From positions 186,001 through 250,000 of the forward strand of contig JAIVFJ010000085.1 in the NCBI GenBank assembly GCA_025765615.1: 64,000 bases of DNA. The letters run 5' to 3'. Positions 1-10,429 of this stretch are shown piece by piece (position 1 is the stretch's first letter; every line of letters begins with the position of its first letter). A program made the position numbers and the translations under genes. This DNA is from Zopfochytrium polystomum (taxonomy: Eukaryota > Chytridiomycota > Chytridiomycetes > Chytridiales > Chytridiaceae). The notes beneath the pieces were generated by a model that was not told the origin of the DNA, did no database searches, and saw nothing but the letters and a program-made list of their open reading frames with translations.

Positions 1-2
1 CA

Positions 3-1241
3 GCGTGCGCGGCTAATTCGAGCGACCCGTGTTGTGCCCAGCTCTTGGCAACTGCGTCGACCACTTCGACTCAATCAGGAACATCCTCCGCAAGCAACAT
101 TATCTTTCCTGTCGTCGGTGGAGTTATTGCATTTCTGGTTCTCGTCGCTCTGGTTATACTGTTCTTCTTCCTCCAAAGGCGGAAGAAGAACGCAGCCAAG
201 GGATACGTCCACGAAAGTGTCACATTTTCTGCCGTTTCTCACTCTGCAAAGGAGCCCCTGTCTCTTTCCTTCAATGCGCCGACAGGCTTGAATGACGAGT
301 CGCTGGACCGACCGTCAACGGCTGTGTCAACAAGGAACGGCACCCTTTCTTTGGAGCGACGACAGCGAACTATGCAAATGCAGCACACTTTGCTCATGCA
401 GCCAACGGAATACGCTGCAAACATGGGTCCTGTTCAAATGGAGCCGATTCAGGCTGGTCTAATCTTCCCTACCGCCTCAGCGCCGACTGCCGTTGCCGAG
501 GTTGCTCCAGCACCAGAACCAACCGTCCTGGCGTCTCCGACGGCTGTTCCGACCGCCATTCTGCTATCTCCTCCCACAGCCGCCGAGACTGAAGAGCAGA
601 ACCGTGCGTCCAGAGTGTCGACTTCTATCGTGTCGACCGACTCCTCCGCCTCCTCGATGGACCGTCTTGTCCGTGTCATTCACCCGTACAAGCCTGCCCT
701 CCCCGATGAACTCGAACTGAAAGTAAACGCAGATCTGATTCTGCTCAAGAAGTTTGACGACGGATGGGCTCTTGGATTGGATCTTGCCACTGGGCGCCAA
801 GGGGCGTTCCCCGTCCCCTGCGTTATTGCCAAAGAGGACTGGGTGGGCGAGCCCACCGACGGCCGCGAGTCGATTGTAGAGTCTGAAGTCAGCGTGAACG
901 GACGTGTTTCTTCCGCGCTGTTTGATCCTGTGGAACTGGAGCGGCTGAAGCGCGCGAGCCTTCTGGTCAAGGCGATTCCCGGTTATTCCTTTGGACCCTC
1001 GTCGTCCTCGTCATCTTCAGCTTCCTTCCTCTCGGTTGCGTCGTCGTCGCCGCCTACCCAGCAGGAAGCGTCGAAGCCCAAGCTGCTGCACGCCAATTCA
1101 AAGTCGGTCAAATTTGACAGCGGCGTGCCGCCAGAGGTCTACGTGTACCCACGCGAGAGCTTGCTGAGCATTGCTGCCAGTGAGGCGACCTCGGTCATGT
1201 CGTCGTCGACCGCTTCGTCCACCGAAGTCAGCGACCAATAA
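3..1241 (+). CDS. Single-pass membrane protein with C-terminal SH3 domain (5' end outside window)
   Basis: The frame is open from the first bases of the window, so the start codon and most of the extracellular part lie upstream. What is visible begins with a short Ser/Thr/Cys-containing stretch, then a strong transmembrane helix (about nt 100-175) followed by the stop-transfer cluster RRKK. A long Pro/Ala/Ser-rich linker leads to an SH3-like domain at about nt 660-840: the motifs PDELEL, DDGW and TGRQGAFP match the RT loop, the n-Src/WW segment and the G-x-FP of SH3 domains. The tail is Ser-rich and ends at TAA 1239-1241. TM-plus-SH3 proteins in fungi often act as cortical scaffolds for polarity or osmosensing (Fus1- and Sho1-like designs). 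That role is inference. The SH3 call is fairly secure, the gene identity is not. Confidence 0.75.
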   Translation, partial: ACAANSSDPCCAQLLATASTTSTQSGTSSASNIIFPVVGGVIAFLVLVALVILFFFLQRRKKNAAKGYVHESVTFSAVSHSAKEPLSLSFNAPTGLNDESLDRPSTAVSTRNGTLSLERRQRTMQMQHTLLMQPTEYAANMGPVQMEPIQAGLIFPTASAPTAVAEVAPAPEPTVLASPTAVPTAILLSPPTAAETEEQNRASRVSTSIVSTDSSASSMDRLVRVIHPYKPALPDELELKVNADLILLKKFDDGWALGLDLATGRQGAFPVPCVIAKEDWVGEPTDGRESIVESEVSVNGRVSSALFDPVELERLKRASLLVKAIPGYSFGPSSSSSSSASFLSVASSSPPTQQEASKPKLLHANSKSVKFDSGVPPEVYVYPRESLLSIAASEATSVMSSSTASSTEVSDQ

Positions 1242-2029
1242 GACTGCCTTTGCCTTTTTGGGGCGCGTCCAACTCGATACATGCATGTTCTGTGGATTTG
1301 TTGTTATGTACAGTTGCGTCTCAATCTGGTTCTCTGCTCCCCTCGCCCTTTCACTCTTCGATACGTTTCTCTTTCCGCGCTGTCAGTATCCGTGACCATT
1401 TTTTCATACATGAGCTGTTCTTATGTCGTTTCACAAATTTCGCAAAATCCCGTGCCTTACGTAGGCTAATTCTTAAAGACAATCGCGACATTCCGCGAAG
1501 TGGCCGTGCATTACTTCTTCAGTCAACCTTTAGCTGTTTTCTGGTTCCTTCCACCCTTCTTTTTCTTTTTTTTTTCTTCTTTTTTTTCACCTTTGTTCCC
1601 CCCACCAATCCATCGATCCCGGAATTCATACTGCAGTTCCAGCGTATGTGCTCTTGCACCAAGAGTGAGAAAGATTTTTGAGCTCGAAGAAACGGAACAG
1701 GAAAAATTACCGTAGAGAAAGTTTGAAGAGTCTGAGCCTGTCTGTTTCCTTTGGTCCAGTTACCCACCAGTCCAGCAAAGGCAGATGGGCGAATAAGACG
1801 GCGATGAAAATTGCCGCAGTACCCGCCTCGGTCAGCTTTCGATTCAACCCTTTCTACCCCACTTTTCATTCGATCCCCGCTTTTTTGTGGGAGTGCAAGC
1901 AGCTCCGTCAGTCGCTTTTGCCGGCTCTGCGACACTTTGGCCGCGATTCGGTCGATCTTCATTGCAGCCCGCTTTCTGGCAGGGGCTGCGCCTCCGGGCG
2001 GAAAAAAAAAAAAAAGCAACTTTGATGAG
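1242..2029. other. Intergenic, no gene seen
   Basis: Downstream flank of the SH3 gene, with T-rich tracts near 1558-1590 and an A13 run near 2001-2013. Short frames exist in all phases but none shows a recognisable domain. Confidence 0.5.
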
Positions 2030-2600
2030 GCGATGGCGTCTCTGCGAGGTTTCCTGGCTCTCAACGAGTTCCGCGAAGAAGCCAGCGCGTCCATGTGGGA
2101 CGGGTTGCAAGGTTTCGACCGGTTTTCTATACGAGCGGTTGGGTTGTGGAGTCGCCCGCGATCCTATCGCGCCGGTCGGGGAACGGGAGCTTTGAGCAGG
2201 CGATACTTGAAATGACGATTCAAGAGCACCGCAGAGAGGCGCCGAAGAAGGATTGGACCTTTGAAAAAGCGAAAATTCTGAGGACACAAGGCTCCCACGA
2301 CAACAAGGACGATATAGAGTCGGACGATATAGAGTCGGACGAAGTTGACATGATGTTCAAGCCCCCACGCGATGAAGAGTCGGACGACGAAGACATCGAG
2401 TATGGCAAAGGCTCGGAGAAGGACGACAAAGACGCGCCATGGCCGACGGTGGATGCCACCAGGCTGTCAGCCGCCGTGTTTGAAAAAGTGGGCATCCGTC
2501 GAAGAGAGGCAACCCAGATAACCGTGCTCCACCGAACAAATCAATTGACAGAAATGTTGCGTCCAAAAGGGCGTTGCAGGGATGATACCCCTTTTTTTTT
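2030..2600 (+). pseudogene. Relic R1 of the coiled-coil/methyltransferase-like family
   Basis: A decayed plus-strand copy related to the intact gene at 4336-5898. At about 2035-2060 one frame reads LRGFLAL, like QKGFLTL in relic R5. After a frame change near 2165, nt 2176-2214 read SGNGSFEQAILEM, matching GSGNCSFERAICRM of the intact protein. About nt 2455-2500 gives VDATRLSAAVFEKVG, matching LDATNFDPNVFQKVG in relic R2. The intervening stretch has expanded into an acidic Asp/Glu-rich run, and the C-terminal third is missing, replaced by a T-rich tract near 2590. No proper ATG opens the frame. I treat it as a pseudogene. Confidence 0.55.
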
Positions 2601-3432
2601 CTTTTTTTTCTTCCTGACTTTCTCTTGCGTTGGTGCTTGGTAGTTGTTAATGATTTGGCCTCTCTCGCATTCTCCCAGTTGAGAACGTGTAATCTCGGCT
2701 TTTGTCGGCGTTGCTGTTTCGACGCGCGTGTTGCCCCTCCCCACCCCGTTTTCACGCCGGAGAAGGTACAAAAAAAAACCCCCGACTACCCTCCCTTCAT
2801 CTCGCCTCCAACCGAATTTGAAAATATACACAGTTTTACTATTTGTCACTCACAGTCCGCTGACGTTTCTTGCAAGTTGCCTTGACCTTTTCCTGCCAAT
2901 CCGCCCAAACATTACGATACCTTGGGGAGCTTACGAGCTGAAGGATGTTCGCTGGGTCGTTCGCAACGTTTCATGACCAACCGCGAAAGGGACTGTGCTC
3001 GTTAACTCAAGGAAGGCTGAGACCAAAGCGATGGAGCAATGGGTGCAATTTAGGTCTCAGTCGTAGGAAAGATAGGAGAAGGGGGATTCAGAGAGCGAAG
3101 GGCGGAACAGCGCTTTGGGAAGTGTGGGGATTACAAGGACAAGGGGGGTTGCCGTTTTGGTGCGCGGCAACCGCGGGACGTGCCCAACTCCTCCGGGGTG
3201 CTTCCGACCAGGGCGGATGTTCAGTCGCTTTATCCCTCACAGCGTAGTACGCAGCTGTTGGAGGGGACGCCTGGTCACGAACTGTTGTTGGAGTCTCGCT
3301 GTTTTCTTGGGACCGAAGACAGAGCCCCTTACGACTTGCCCACTCCCCGGCACCCCAAACCGTGCTTGAGGGGACGCCCGGACCAGCTGGTACCTTCTGT
3401 GGCGGTACTGGAGCCGGGCACAGCGTCTCGCG

Positions 3433-3475
<43 letters not shown>

Positions 3476-4272
3476 CAGCAGCACTCTCGCTCCAGCCCGT
3501 TGCGGGGCGCCCAAGCTCGAATGAATGGGAATAGGGAAGGCTCTGCCTCCGAATTCGCACGTGCCGCCAGATTGCGGCACAAGCTATGTTGAGAGGTTGG
3601 GGGGCTCCGCCGCAAATATTCAACCAGTTACTGGACCGCAGCCTCCTCGTCAGTCTTGAGAAGAAGATAACATAAATTCTGCGGGCACAAACCGGCCAAT
3701 TCGGTTCCCCTCTTTCTTTCTTTTTTTTTCTCTTTTTCTTGGTTTTAGTTTTGGAAACGATCAAGGGAGGTCTCAAAAACAATCTTCTTGGGTACTACTT
3801 ACATGTATTCCTACAGTCTTGGCAAGGCGTTCAACGAGAGCCGCCAGGGTCACGAGCTGTGATGCGCATGAAGTCCAGACCTCGCGTCGAAGGAAGATGC
3901 ATGTGGAGAGTGGGCGTACCAATCTTTATCCGCGACCTTTCTGCATTGCAACAAACATTGCAACAAACAAGCGGCCAGTGCGGGTGAATGGGTGAGCGGT
4001 GTGCAGAGACAACGACAGCATGGGTGGAGTGGCGCGCGATGGGGGTGCCTCCCTATTGTCCTATTTTTCGCGCTCTGTCTCTCTTCTCTGTGGCTCTCTC
4101 TCCTTAATTGCACGCTGGAAGCAATGCAATGCGAGCCGTGTCGTCCCTGTTACCCCTTAAACGGCGGAGCGGACGTACACACACAGAGGGCCTTCGAATG
4201 TTCTGTTCTGCATGGTGTGTGAATTGCCCCTCCTCCGAAACTGCGCGCTGTCTCGTGACCCTCATCATATAG
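2601..4272. other. Intergenic, no supported gene
   Basis: Contains a 41-base T run (3435-3475) and several short T- or A-rich tracts. Small open frames around 2945-3525 have no recognisable motif and overlap in several phases, so none is called. The last 100 bases are the promoter of the downstream gene. Confidence 0.5.
3435..3475. repeat. 41-bp homopolymer T tract
   Basis: Uninterrupted T41 on the plus strand. On the minus strand it is a poly(A) following a GC-rich stretch, so it could be the tail of an old retroposed sequence. No target-site duplication was found, so this is only a possibility. Confidence 0.6.
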
Positions 4273-4281
4273 TATATAAAA
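4273..4281 (+). promoter_or_regulatory. TATA box of the intact family gene
   Basis: TATATAAAA lies 55 bp upstream of the ATG at 4336, a plausible core-promoter distance with a very short 5' leader. Confidence 0.5.
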
Positions 4282-4335
4282 GGGAGGGGGTCAAACCAGA
4301 AAAATCGAAAACACGAAAAAAAATTAAAGCGTGTG

Positions 4336-5898
4336 ATGAACGCCGCCGCCGCCGCCGCCACCCACAGAGGCCCGCCCTTGACGGCACCTGCTGCTGCTCT
4401 GCCGACGACTTCTCGCTCCGTGCTGCCGTCGACCCCGCAGCAACCCTTCAAGGAGACCGCCAACACCACAAGAGTTGATGATGGCGATCTGCTTGCCGGC
4501 CAATTTCGAGAAATGACTCTTCACAACGCAGAGGCCTCCCACGACCCCACACGACCCGTGGAACCCAAAGCCACCCATCCCGACCACGCCATCCAACATG
4601 CAGCCTCTGCCTGTCAGGCGCTTTCCGCTCCAAGTGGCGTGGTACCGCTATCGCTCTCATCTATGGACGCCTCCGCCGTGCCGTCTCCGCCCGTTACTCC
4701 GACAAGGAACCAGCTGCAGTCCCCGCCCTCCGACCAGCGCCAGGAGCACACCCCCCAAAAGCTGGAAGAGGAGTGCAAAGCTTTGCGCGAAAAGATCGCG
4801 GAGTTAGAATCGGAGCGTGGCCGCCTGCGGTTTGAACTATTGATGACGAGCCGCGACTACTTGGATGCAATGAGGAAGTTGGGCGAAGCTAGGAGGTCGC
4901 TGATACAGGCGAATGAGGCTCACAACACTTACAAAAATAGTGCGACCTCCATTGTTAAGGTGGCGTGGGAGCAAATTCAATGGTCGCAGAACTTTTGTTT
5001 GGATATTTACAAGGCGGCTATGAAAACCGAGGAGGTCCTCCTATCCCAGATCAACAGCCTTGCGAACTATCCTCTCGAGCCTGTAGCATCGATTCGGCAC
5101 CATTCTGAGAAAGCGATATCCTTTAAGGGATTTAAAACCCTTGCTGTTTTCAGTAAAGCAGGTGTCAAAGCGATCGAAGAATGCGACGTATCGTGCTTGA
5201 CGCTCGAAGAATGGCCGAAAGCCGGTTGCCTCATCGATCAAGGGGTCCTCCACCGGACCAGCTTTGTGTATGATTTGTTAGTCACGGAGAAACTCCCGAT
5301 TCTATCCGTCGGATCGGGCAATTGTTCATTTGAGAGAGCCATTTGCAGAATGAGAAATGAGAGGTTCGGTGACATCGGCAGCATTCGAGCGTCGCACCTG
5401 CATCCTGTGGAAACCGTCAGTCCGCTGGAACTCCCTGACCCCCCTGTCCTCGGGCTGGACGCCAAAAACTTTAAGCAATTCATGTTAGATTCACTGAAAC
5501 CATCCGATTCAACCGCCAAGCCTCCTTTCTTCGGCTCAGACTTAGTGAAACTACCGCTGGATTCAAGCCTTCTTTTCAACTGCCCGTGGGACGGTTGGAA
5601 CACTTCCAACTTGCTGATACAATTTATGGGGTCCGCGCACTCTGTTCTTCAACAGGGTAAATACGTTTTTTTGGGCATCACCGAGTCGGGCTACCAAGAT
5701 TTCAAGTACTTCAATTCCTATGACATTTGTGGGCTTGCGCGTGCCGTTTTGGGCAGTTTCAAGCTTATCTGCGTCGACACCGGCTTTCATGACTTGGTAT
5801 GGGAGAATGGATACCAGCATCACTCAGACATCCCCGGAATTGACATTGACCGTCTTTTGCGTGGAACACTGATCATGCTCTGCTTCCAGAAAATCTAA
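4336..5898 (+). CDS. Coiled-coil protein with methyltransferase-like (BMT5/DUF2431-type) C-terminal half
   Basis: An intronless 520-residue reading frame; the ATG at 4336 is chosen because it follows a TATA box. Residues 1-135 are low complexity (poly-Ala, Pro/Ser/Thr). Residues 140-200 form a charged coiled coil (LEEECKALREKIAELESER). From about 318 the chain looks like a Rossmann fold: LPILSVGSGNCSFE resembles the glycine-rich SAM-binding loop, GLDAKNF the following acidic loop, and LLFNCPW (about 412-418) sits where BMT5-like (DUF2431) enzymes have an FNFPH-type motif. It continues with SAHSVLQQGKYVFLGI, like the strand after motif IV in that family. Six decayed relatives lie within 8 kb. 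If active it might methylate RNA or protein; the substrate is unknown. The family assignment is pattern recognition and moderately uncertain; the gene being intact is clear. Confidence 0.7.
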   Translation: MNAAAAAATHRGPPLTAPAAALPTTSRSVLPSTPQQPFKETANTTRVDDGDLLAGQFREMTLHNAEASHDPTRPVEPKATHPDHAIQHAASACQALSAPSGVVPLSLSSMDASAVPSPPVTPTRNQLQSPPSDQRQEHTPQKLEEECKALREKIAELESERGRLRFELLMTSRDYLDAMRKLGEARRSLIQANEAHNTYKNSATSIVKVAWEQIQWSQNFCLDIYKAAMKTEEVLLSQINSLANYPLEPVASIRHHSEKAISFKGFKTLAVFSKAGVKAIEECDVSCLTLEEWPKAGCLIDQGVLHRTSFVYDLLVTEKLPILSVGSGNCSFERAICRMRNERFGDIGSIRASHLHPVETVSPLELPDPPVLGLDAKNFKQFMLDSLKPSDSTAKPPFFGSDLVKLPLDSSLLFNCPWDGWNTSNLLIQFMGSAHSVLQQGKYVFLGITESGYQDFKYFNSYDICGLARAVLGSFKLICVDTGFHDLVWENGYQHHSDIPGIDIDRLLRGTLIMLCFQKI

Positions 5899-6159
5899 CT
5901 TTGCGCCCTCCATCCATTAGAATGTGCGAAGCCACTGAGGTTTCTGAGGTTACTTCGATAACCTTTACTTGGTTTTTCTATTCTTCCATCTTGTTCCTGT
6001 TTTTCGTTTCTATGTTCCTATGGGTTCCAATTATGTCTTTCTTCAACTGATTTCTACACCGTGGAGACCTTGCTGCCTCTATGAAAAGGAAAAAAAAAAA
6101 AAGAAAAGAAGGAAGCATCAAAAAAAAAAAAAAAAAAATCATGACTCAACGCGATGACG

Positions 6160-7010
6160 AATCATTGGCATAGAACCGTTCCTAGATTTTTTGAATCAAA
6201 TCATGACCATCTTGCCGCGCAAACGACGATCGACATCAATCGAAGTATCCGAGTTGTGGTGGTTGTCATTCTTCCACGCCGTTCGTGGAAACCCATGCCG
6301 ATGCAAACAAGTTCGAACTGGCCTCAAATGCGGCTTCCAAGCCGTCCTAGATCGTATGCATTGAGGTACTTGCGATATTTGTAGCTTGATTCGGTGATTC
6401 CCAAAAACTCATATTTTCCGTCTTGCAAGGCGCGATGCGCGGACCTCCTAAATACGACCAACAACTCGGAAGTCTTGATTGCCCATGGGCAGTTGAAAAG
6501 CGTGCAGTTTGGTCGAGCCGACTTTCTGAAATACGTTTGGATCGAAGTTTGTTGCATCCAAATCCAACCCGTCATCGTCCCACGTCATACCAGCCACTCT
6601 AGCCCGCATTCTGCGACGCTCGAATGGCACCGGTGTGACCTCACTTTCGTCTCATTCTGCGAATGACGCTTTCCATGGAACACGTTCCTGGCCGATTGGA
6701 TAGAAGGGCCACTTCTGATTGAGCAACGTTATTCTAGACCAACACTTTCGACATCCTGCAGGCTTGTATGTTACTCGATTCCGGGGCAACTGAATAGGTG
6801 CAGAGCCAAGAAGCCTTTTTGTAACGTCGCTCTGAAGGCGAACTTGACGATAGACGATGCAAAATCCTTCGACCTTTTCAGCTCGCTTGCGTCGTTCTCA
6901 GACGCGCTTCCGCCACCACCCGTAAAACCTGTTCAGATCCACCCACAGCCCGCTCTCCTTCAATTTCGGTTGGTCTTCCCGCTTCTGCAACCGCCAATCG
7001 TCGAGTTTCC
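6160..7010 (-). pseudogene. Relic R2 of the coiled-coil/methyltransferase-like family
   Basis: Minus-strand copy. It contains LDATNFDPNVFQKVG (about 6540), a degraded FNCPW segment, SAHRALQDGKYEFLGITESS (about 6400-6455) and YLNAYDLGRL, all collinear with the intact protein. The C-terminal end near 6190 reads RRLRGKMVMI then a stop, against RLLRGTLIMLCF in the intact gene. The glycine-loop region near 6665-6690 survives only as GTCSMESVIRRMRRK in another frame. At least two frame changes and an internal stop (after GRLGSRI) show it is dead. Confidence 0.6.
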
Positions 7011-7400
7011 TCTCCATGCTAGTTTGCTGCATCCAATTCCAAAGCACAGTCAATATCCGCGGCATACCAGCCGGTCCAGCCCTAGCTTTTGCGACGTTCG
7101 AACGGTGCCGATGCTGGGACCCCATCATTTCTGTCTAGTTTTGCCAATGGCGTTTTCCAAGGTAGAGTTGCCCGATCCTCCCAGGGATAAAGTCGACAGT
7201 TTCACCATGACAAACAAGTTGTTGACAAAGTCAGTCGACATCCCCAGGCCACGAATTCTCCAATTTCTACGGACCTGTCCAGCATCGCTATTGTACGCAC
7301 CCACGACATTTTGGTGTGGCGATCCACTTCCCCACACTCCTTCACCTGCTCTCGCACACTCGTCCCGCGACACATCGAACTGCCCCCGCTTCGCGCTCCA
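7011..7400 (-). pseudogene. Relic R3, 5'-half copy of the same family
   Basis: Directly abuts R2. On the minus strand it carries GGSGNSTLENAIGKTRQK (about 7128-7180), matching VGSGNCSLENAVLKMRR of R6, and further on a frame-shifted match to the segment that follows. The conserved C-terminal half (FNCPW onwards) is absent because the sequence runs straight into the N-terminal part of R2, as expected for a deletion between tandem copies. Confidence 0.5.
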
Positions 7401-7644
7401 CCCGCCCGAACTTGCTAATTTTAATTGCCATTATTCTTAATATTCCGTTCAGAAAAAGGACGATTCTCTTCATCAAATCCAAGAATTCCGACTAAATTTA
7501 TTTGGGAGGTTGATATTCGAGTACGGCCATAACCCAGACAACAGAATGAAAGCCGCATTAGCTCTCATCTTGTCAAACGCGATGCAACCAGCAGCGGCGC
7601 CGATAGCTGCTGAGACTTGAATCACGGCGACGAAAGAACGGAAT

Positions 7645-8286
7645 TCATGGCTTATTTACTCCAAGACTTTGGCGAACCTCGCATCCAGGATTTGTTGCCA
7701 GTTTCACAACGAGATCCGCAACGCTTTTACGAGAAAGATAGGCGTTTGGGTTTTTGAAGAGCTCACCCTTGTGGGTGATTTCATAATCAATTTCGTCTTT
7801 GTTGTTCAGCCATTCGGGACGAATGATTGTGTAATCAAGGTCAGTGCTTTCGATAAAGAGAGCAGCGTCACGATAGGGATCGAGAATCGATTTATAGCGC
7901 TGTCCAGGAACTTCATCGTAGATTCCCATTGAGCTTATGAAGATAAGCCTTTTCAGACCTGCTGTATTCATGGCCGAGACAATATTTCTTGCATGTCTCG
8001 GTAGATCTCCATCCAGATTCGCATAAACGACGTCGTGACCTGGCACGACTTTTTCAAGACCTTTCAAATCCAGCACATCTCCTTCAACGACGCGGACTCT
8101 TTTTTCGGTCGTTCTATTTTTTAAGCGACTTGTGTCCCTTGCATAGAGTGTGAGTTCACAGTCTGTCCTTTCAAGAAACAAGTCGATAGCGAATCGGGCA
8201 ATCTGGCCGTTTGCTCCAAGTACCAACACCTTTCGGGCGAATTGTTCGCTGTGTGCAATAAGTTGTTGGACTCCCTTACGTGACAT
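7645..8286 (-). CDS. Atypical short-chain dehydrogenase / NAD(P)-binding Rossmann protein
   Basis: About 213 residues from the ATG at 8286 (MSRKGV); another in-frame ATG at 8319 would add 11 residues. The N-terminal VLVLGANGQIARFAIDLF is the TGxxGxxG-type nucleotide loop of atypical SDRs (NmrA/SDR_a5 type). Later motifs fit the same fold: VVEGDVLDLKGL, HDVVYANL, RLIFISSMGIYDEVPG, and DYTIIRPEWL near the substrate site. Length and motif order match small NAD(P)H-binding oxidoreductases such as the YwnB-like group. The substrate cannot be predicted. It sits alone between decayed copies of another family. No intron is needed, though TTCCAG at about 8299-8304 could be a splice acceptor for an upstream exon. 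Confidence 0.7.
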   Translation of the reverse strand: MSRKGVQQLIAHSEQFARKVLVLGANGQIARFAIDLFLERTDCELTLYARDTSRLKNRTTEKRVRVVEGDVLDLKGLEKVVPGHDVVYANLDGDLPRHARNIVSAMNTAGLKRLIFISSMGIYDEVPGQRYKSILDPYRDAALFIESTDLDYTIIRPEWLNNKDEIDYEITHKGELFKNPNAYLSRKSVADLVVKLATNPGCEVRQSLGVNKP

Positions 8287-8390
8287 GCTTTGGTTCTGGA
8301 AGAAATACAAGAAATTCATTAGTTCATTAGAAACAAGGAAAGAAAAGTCATTATTCACTCCAAGCTCCAAGTACCCATGCCGCGGCCGCG

Positions 8391-8672
8391 GTGGCGACCT
8401 CTCCCGTCACGGCAGATCCCCTTCCGCGAGTGCACGTCGGGAGCCGGTTTGTAGGCCCACCGCCCCCGCCACCGCCTCCGTCGCGGGCCAATAATAACAT
8501 CAATGTCGGCACCGAGACGGAAGCCGTCGTGCCTGGAGATTATGTCGCCAGAGGCTTTAAGCGAGTCTCGCAAGAAGATGAAGACGGCAAGTGGGATAAA
8601 CACTTTTTTTCGGAAATCGAGCAAGATCTTGAGGATCTCGGCTTTCCGTCAGCGCAGAGAGAGCTGGCTTGA
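8391..8672 (+). CDS. Hypothetical acidic polypeptide (possible exon)
   Basis: An open frame with no ATG at its start, so it would have to be an exon or it is not coding. After a run of eight prolines it reads as ordinary soluble protein: GDYVARGFKRVSQEDEDGKW, then EIEQDLEDLGFPSAQRELA and a stop. I recognise no family. It starts about 100 bp upstream of the reductase gene on the opposite strand. Low confidence. Confidence 0.2.
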   Translation: MATSPVTADPLPRVHVGSRFVGPPPPPPPPSRANNNINVGTETEAVVPGDYVARGFKRVSQEDEDGKWDKHFFSEIEQDLEDLGFPSAQRELA

Positions 8673-9189
8673 CGGCTGCAACGTCTCCGGCAACAACCGC
8701 GACCGTAGGTGCGGTCGCTTCATGTGATGAATTCAGTGCCGTAATGGGGATGGAATGATGAGGGATGAATGGAAAGGGACGCCCAGCCTCACCGAGCGGG
8801 AACCCACCTCGCGACAGCGAAGAGAAACAAATTGGACTTTCAAAGGTGAATTGGTGCCTCCTAAAAACTTGAGTACTTACATACTGTATGTGACGTGGAG
8901 CCATGTTATATTATAAATCAATTTTACATAATTGTATAAGTGCAGGGGGGGGATTTTTTTTTTTTCTTCTTTTTTAATCCACCGAGTTCAAGTTTTTCCG
9001 TTGGTGTTGGAGGTCTCACCCAGAGGGAGAGAGACGGATCTGGCGTTATTTATTTATTGGCCGATCGACCTGCCTGCTTTTGAAGGGAGACTGCACCATT
9101 TCTGATCAATGAGTGGGAGAGAGGAGAGAGACAGAGCTCGCATTGTTTATTGTATTTGAACACCGTACCCATGAACTCTTGCACAGAAA
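8673..9189. other. Intergenic, nothing recognised
   Basis: Moderately AT-rich with poly-G and poly-T tracts near 8945-8975. No coding signal or RNA gene seen. Confidence 0.4.
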
Positions 9190-9300
9190 TCCGCGCCTAG
9201 ATCCTTTTGAAGCAAAGCATGACCAGCGTTCCAAGCAAATGGTAATCGACAAATGATGCCGACTTTTATTGTCCCCCGTATAGAGAGGTACCTTTCAACG
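9190..9300 (-). pseudogene. Relic R4, 3'-terminal fragment of the same family
   Basis: On the minus strand the fragment ends LGTLVMLCFKRI followed by TAG, nearly identical to the C-terminus of the other copies (RGTLVMLCFKKI). Upstream of it the similarity is lost, so only about 30 codons remain. Confidence 0.5.
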
Positions 9301-9942
9301 AATCTTTCAACGCAAGTCTGCGTGAGAAGTTATTCTCTGGTAGGAGCGCAACGAATCTCGTTGCCGAACGAGCCACTGAAGCCTCCAGCTTCACGCCTAG
9401 GTTTCATTAAGAGTTGAGCCTGAACTTTCCGCTTGATTCTTTTTGGGCCGGCTTCCAATCGCCTCTTTGAGTCTTTGATTTGAGTGTTACACTATTATCA
9501 TTGACGGAGTGGCCGCGCAAAGGAAGTAAGTTGCACTACTCGGCCTGAAGTCCACGACGGAATGTTCTTCAAGCGTGAACCAACCCCCGTTTTTATCTCG
9601 CACATTTTCTTCTGGAAAACAACCCCCAAAAAATAAAATAAAAAATAAAATAAAATAAAAACAAACCCGAAATGCCAGTGCTGCCGACCATAATGAACAC
9701 GCCCGGCGACAGAGACCGTGTCCCCCACCGCCGCGAATGGGTTCGCCTTGGCGCCTTTTCCTTCTCCGCTCCCTTGGTTGCTCTCTTGCGTAACCCATCC
9801 ATTTTTATGTGGCTTTCATCATATCTATCCTTTCGCTTTCGTTTATCCTGCTCTTTGCCCTTCTGTTAGTGCTTCTGAGCCAATTCGCTTTAGAAAAAAA
9901 TATCCAATGCGTAGCAATGGCTCTTTGATCAATGAAGGGAGG
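9301..9942. other. Intergenic, nothing recognised
   Basis: Contains an A/T-rich tract of AAAAT-type units near 9630-9660. No gene supported. Confidence 0.4.
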
Positions 9943-10143
9943 TTTTTTTTACAACCAAGTATTTATCACAGTGAATTTCATATTCCTTGAGATTTTGGGG
10001 CCGAAAGAAAAAGTTTTGGAGGCCATTTCGGGGTGTTCCGTCTCCAATAGTCAAAAGTTTTTTGTTGCCCTCCACCAAACTTTTTTTTTCGCTGCCCAAA
10101 ATCTCAAGGTATATGAAGTTGACAGTAATAACCAACAAAAAAG
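9943..10143. repeat. Imperfect inverted repeat (fold-back)
   Basis: Two arms of about 80 bp, 9943-10024 and 10064-10143, are reverse complements with scattered mismatches and small gaps; a spacer of about 40 bp separates them. Shared core in both arms: CCTTGAGATTTTGGG. An RNA from here would form a long hairpin. It could be a MITE-like element or a local inversion duplication. No gene overlaps it. Confidence 0.6.
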
Positions 10144-10429
10144 TGTTCAAAGTTGTGCTCATTCTGCGGCTGTACGATTCTGACGCTGAAAATTGTGGGG
10201 ATTTCGATACGCCCAGGTTGCTGACGATTTTATTTCAGGTACAAAACTACCGATCGTAGAGCAGACTTCGATAGGTGTTCGTCGAAAGTGCACAGAACGT
10301 CACGTAGCCAAGAAGAAAGGAACGTGGGCGGGAGTTGGGTTGGGAGTGAAGTCATGTAGAATAAAGGGGTGGAAGAAAGCACCCAGCCGGCATACTTGAC
10401 TGTCCTGGTAAACATATGATAGGCATAGA

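Noticed and set aside
2945..3525. Overlapping plus-strand frames of 84-114 codons
   Set aside because: Open in all three phases, end in the T41 tract and show no domain.
9487..9802. Three overlapping minus-strand frames of 69-103 codons
   Set aside because: They owe their length to an AAAAT-type repeat and have no conserved motif.
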